Of a stretch of 33,755 nucleotides of DNA, positions 31,270 through 33,755 are shown piece by piece. The DNA is from Atkinsonella hypoxylon. Its lineage: Eukaryota; Ascomycota; Sordariomycetes; Hypocreales; Clavicipitaceae. Both the position numbers and the translations under genes were made by a program. Under the pieces are notes generated by a model that was given only the letters and a program-made list of their open reading frames with translations, was not told the DNA's origin and did no database searches. The stretch covers positions 1 to 33,755 of the forward strand of contig JFHB01000275.1 in the NCBI GenBank assembly GCA_000729835.1, written 5' to 3'. Within the stretch, counting starts at the first letter, position 1, and each line of letters opens with the position of its first letter.

Positions 31270-33632
31270 ATAGCACTAAAAGGAACAAGCAAGGGAAAGA
31301 GCACAAGCCCTAAATGGGGTAGTGGTTCTAGTACACTAGCTAATCCAGCTGCTGCTACTAGCTTTCCTAGTCCAGTAAGGTCCCCCCCTCAGCTAGTAGA
31401 TTCCTCTTCTAATAAAGAAGATTATACAGCTAAGAAGGCTCTAAAAGAAGCTAGATTAGCTTCTAAAAGAGTAGTGTAAGTCTATAATGTTTAAGCTGAT
31501 CTAAAAGCTTAAATAGATAAGCAATAAGAGACCCTAAATAGATTTATTAGGCATAGTGAAGCAAAATAGAGCTAAAATAAAGGTAATATAGCTAATTTAC
31601 TAAGTAAATTAGATACTATAATTACATCTATAGGTAATCTCTCTATAGAGTCTCCCTCTAAGGTAGTAGATCCTGTTACTTCTAAAAGAGCTTCTAAAGT
31701 CTCTTTTAAAGCCCCTAAACCTTCTAGTTCCTCTAATAGTGCTACTTTTCTGCCTGCTTTTAATAAAGGCACTATAAAAGAGTTAAATAAGAAGGTCCAC
31801 TCTATTCTAGAGGCTGCTAAGCTAAAAGGCCCTAAAAATTTTGAACAGTAGAAGTAAGCTTTAACTATTCAATTTAGAGCACTAGGATTCCCTTAATTTA
31901 TTAATAATCCTAGTATAGCTAGTACTTTAGTAGATTTAGAGCAAGCTATTATCCTTATAATTATAAGAGATAGTTGCTAATCTAGACCTTAAGCTGCTAT
32001 AAGCTAGCATAAGTCCCCTGTAGATGCCTATAACGTTCTAGTTAGGCAATATTTGCAGAGTGCTAAAATATAACGTAGTACGCTATATACTAGTTATTAC
32101 AACTTATCGTTTTCGAACTATAAGGGATCTTTAGAGGCCTTTAATGCTGAATTTAATAATTTACTAGCTAGATTACAGCTCTGTAGTGTAGCTATTAATC
32201 CTATTAACTAGGTAAATCATTATATTAATGCTTTAAAGAAGACCTTCCCTAGCTGGGCTAAAAGGCAGCAATATTCTATTAGAGCTGCTAGAGTATAAGG
32301 TCTATTTGTAAAAATGCTGAATTTACAGTTCCTTATAGCTGACTTATTAGAAGAACAAAGAGATAAAAGCTCCTCTATATCTAAGGCTCTTAGTTATAAA
32401 GCTTCTAATTCTAATAGTTCTAATAATAATAAAGCTAACTAAGGAAAGAATGCTCCTAATTAGAAGAAGAATTCCGATTCTAATTCTAACGATTCTAATG
32501 CCTCTAAAGATACAGATAAAGCCTCTAAGAATAAGAAGAAGTGGAAGGGCCGAAGAAGAAGTAACAAAAATTCTGGGAATAAGGATAGAGAAGCTGCTTT
32601 TGCTATAGGTTGTTATAACCTATCCACTAGCAACCAGGATACTATAGAATCTAATGATTCTAGCAGTTCTAGTAGTGATAATTCTTACGATTTAGATACA
32701 GAATCTACTACTAGTGATACTAGTACTACTAGTGATACTAGTACTACTAGTGATACTAGTACTACTAGTGATACTAGTACTATTAGTAATAATACCCCTT
32801 CTTTTAACTATTCTAATGGAATAATTAAAAACTCCTTACTATACGATACAGGTTCTACCTGTTATATAGTTAACAATAAGGCATTTTTTAGGACTTTTAA
32901 GCCTATAAAAAAGGGTAAAACCGCGCCGCGCCTATTGCTACTGGAGGAGGTCCTATTTATCCTAAAGGACAGGGAACTGCTGTATTCTAGGTACTAGTTA
33001 GTATAAATCCAGCTAAATACAGACCTTTAGCTCTAAAGGATGCTCTATATTGCCTAGGTTTAGATACCAACCTAATTAGTGGTCTAAAGCACTATTTAAC
33101 AGGGGGCACTCTCCTTAGAAATCAGCTATTTCTAGCTGATAGAAGCTACTGTGGGCTTCTAAATCCTAAAAAGCATAGTTTCTTTCTACAGCTTAAGGGG
33201 CAAGAGACCCCTAGAGTGTGTAAAAACCACGTAAATCTCTCTTATATAGGATTTAGTAGTTATAATGGCAATTATAATACTAGTTATCCTATAGAGGTTT
33301 AAATCCCTCAACAGCCTAGTTTTAATCCTAAGGAATATAGCTAAATCAAGGAATTATCTGATTTTGAAGAAGAAGAAGATAATACCAATAACGATGCTAT
33401 AGAGCTATTAGCCCTAGTTCCTAAACGGGCTCCTAGTTAGATTCCTTCTAATAACGGGGATTTAGAAGGTCTAAATCCTGAGTTGCTAGATATTGGAGGA
33501 AGTAGCCGCCTAGATCCCTTAAACGAGGCCCGTAGTTCTTAAGAGATCTAGCAAGATAGGGAGCAACAGAAAGCTAGCTCTAATAATAATTCTAGTAGTA
33601 ATTCTCCTACTACTGCTTCTTCTTCCTTTAAG
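31270..33632 (+). pseudogene. Copia-2 gag-pol, 5' part, with frameshift and telomere truncation
   Basis: The frame starts at ATA GCA (ATG lost, as in Copia-1). It covers gag and the protease motif YDTGSTCY, whose Asp codon is at 32845, in frame with the start. All indels relative to Copia-1 up to there are multiples of three. At 32921-32932 CCGCGCC is extended to CCGCGCCGCGCC, a 5-bp duplication that shifts the frame. Stops are TAA/TAG for Gln; a few Gln codons that are stops in Copia-1 survive here. The open stretch at 31572-31772 on the other strand is a shadow. The frame ends at the telomere. Confidence 0.88.
32707..32778 (+). repeat. Four perfect 18-bp tandem repeats in Copia-2 gag-pol
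   Basis: The unit ACTACTAGTGATACTAGT occurs four times without a mismatch, followed by a partial, altered unit. It encodes Thr-Thr-Ser-Asp-Thr-Ser. Copia-1 has one unit at 15918-15935. The expansion keeps the frame and lies in the Ser-rich linker before the protease. Confidence 0.95.
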
Positions 33633-33755
33633 GGTTAGGGTTAGGGTTAGGGTTAGGGTTAGGGTTAGGGTTAGGGTTAGGGTTAGGGTTAGGGTTAGGG
33701 TTAGGGTTAGGGTTAGGGTTAGGGTTAGGGTTAGGGTTAGGGTTAGGGTTAGGGT
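33633..33755 (+). repeat. Telomere, (TTAGGG)n
   Basis: GG is followed by 20 perfect TTAGGG units and one base, to the end of the window. TTAGGG running 5' to 3' toward the end is the orientation expected at a right chromosome end, and it is the usual repeat of filamentous ascomycetes. There are no degenerate units and no subtelomeric helicase gene beside it. Confidence 0.98.

Larger units (their letters stand above)
29616..33632 (+). mobile_element. Copia-2, truncated by the telomere
   Basis: This plus-strand element is of the same family as Copia-1, with 5' LTR (29616-30321), primer site (30322-30341), leader and the first 2.4 kb of the gag-pol frame. The left target copy is AGTAG (29611-29615). 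At 33632 it changes directly to telomere repeats, at the position equivalent to 16784 of Copia-1 and 28 bases before the HVRLGH motif. Integrase, RT, RNase H and the 3' LTR are missing. Confidence 0.93.

Noticed and set aside
32707..32778. CRISPR-like array
   Set aside because: The 18-bp units are directly adjacent with no spacers and lie within a coding frame; the organism is a fungus.
4458..33632. The two Gypsy-B plus Copia blocks as one segmental duplication
   Set aside because: Copia sits at different places in the two Gypsy-B copies and with different target sequences (AATCT and AGTAG), so they are separate insertions.

Overview
This is the right-hand end of a chromosome from a filamentous ascomycete (Pezizomycotina). 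It ends in perfect TTAGGG repeats. It carries one intron-containing nuclear gene, the peroxin PEX16. Almost everything else is LTR-retrotransposon sequence with the signature of repeat-induced point mutation (RIP): very AT-rich, TpA-rich and CpA-poor, with Gln codons (CAA/CAG) turned into TAA/TAG while the reading frames survive.

Left island (1 to about 24327): a nested stack. The oldest resolvable host is Gypsy-A, a minus-strand Ty3/gypsy element with its 5' LTR near 22652-23082, which runs off the left edge. It sits in the 3' end of a Copia-family remnant (23083-23868). Gypsy-A is cut by a plus-strand solo Copia LTR (170-869, TSD AAGCT) in RNase H, by a minus-strand solo Copia LTR (3720-4428, TSD GTTAC) in gag, and by Gypsy-B1 (4458-22266, TSD AAAAG), also in gag. 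Gypsy-B1 is a minus-strand gypsy element of about 10 kb with an extra ORF after integrase. It is cut in gag by Copia-1 (12835-20685, TSD AATCT), a complete 7.85-kb plus-strand element. Removing the insertions, with one TSD copy each, rejoins the Gypsy-A gag and RNase H frames.

Unique segment (24328-26428): normal base composition, holding PEX16 on the minus strand (two exons, 388 aa, apparently intact) with its flanks.

Right island (26429-33632): the 5' end of a pogo/Fot1-like DNA transposon, two stacked Copia LTR ends, the 3' part of Gypsy-B2 (same family as B1), and Copia-2. Copia-2 is cut off inside its gag-pol frame by the telomere (33633-33755).

No tRNA, rRNA, CRISPR or bacterial feature was seen. 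The points most worth following are the third ORF of Gypsy-B (hydrophobic segments plus a coiled coil), the telomere capping a retrotransposon, the isolation of PEX16 about 7.6 kb from the chromosome end, a conserved foldback in the Copia LTR, and a Copia leader that keeps its CpA dinucleotides while the rest of the element has lost them.
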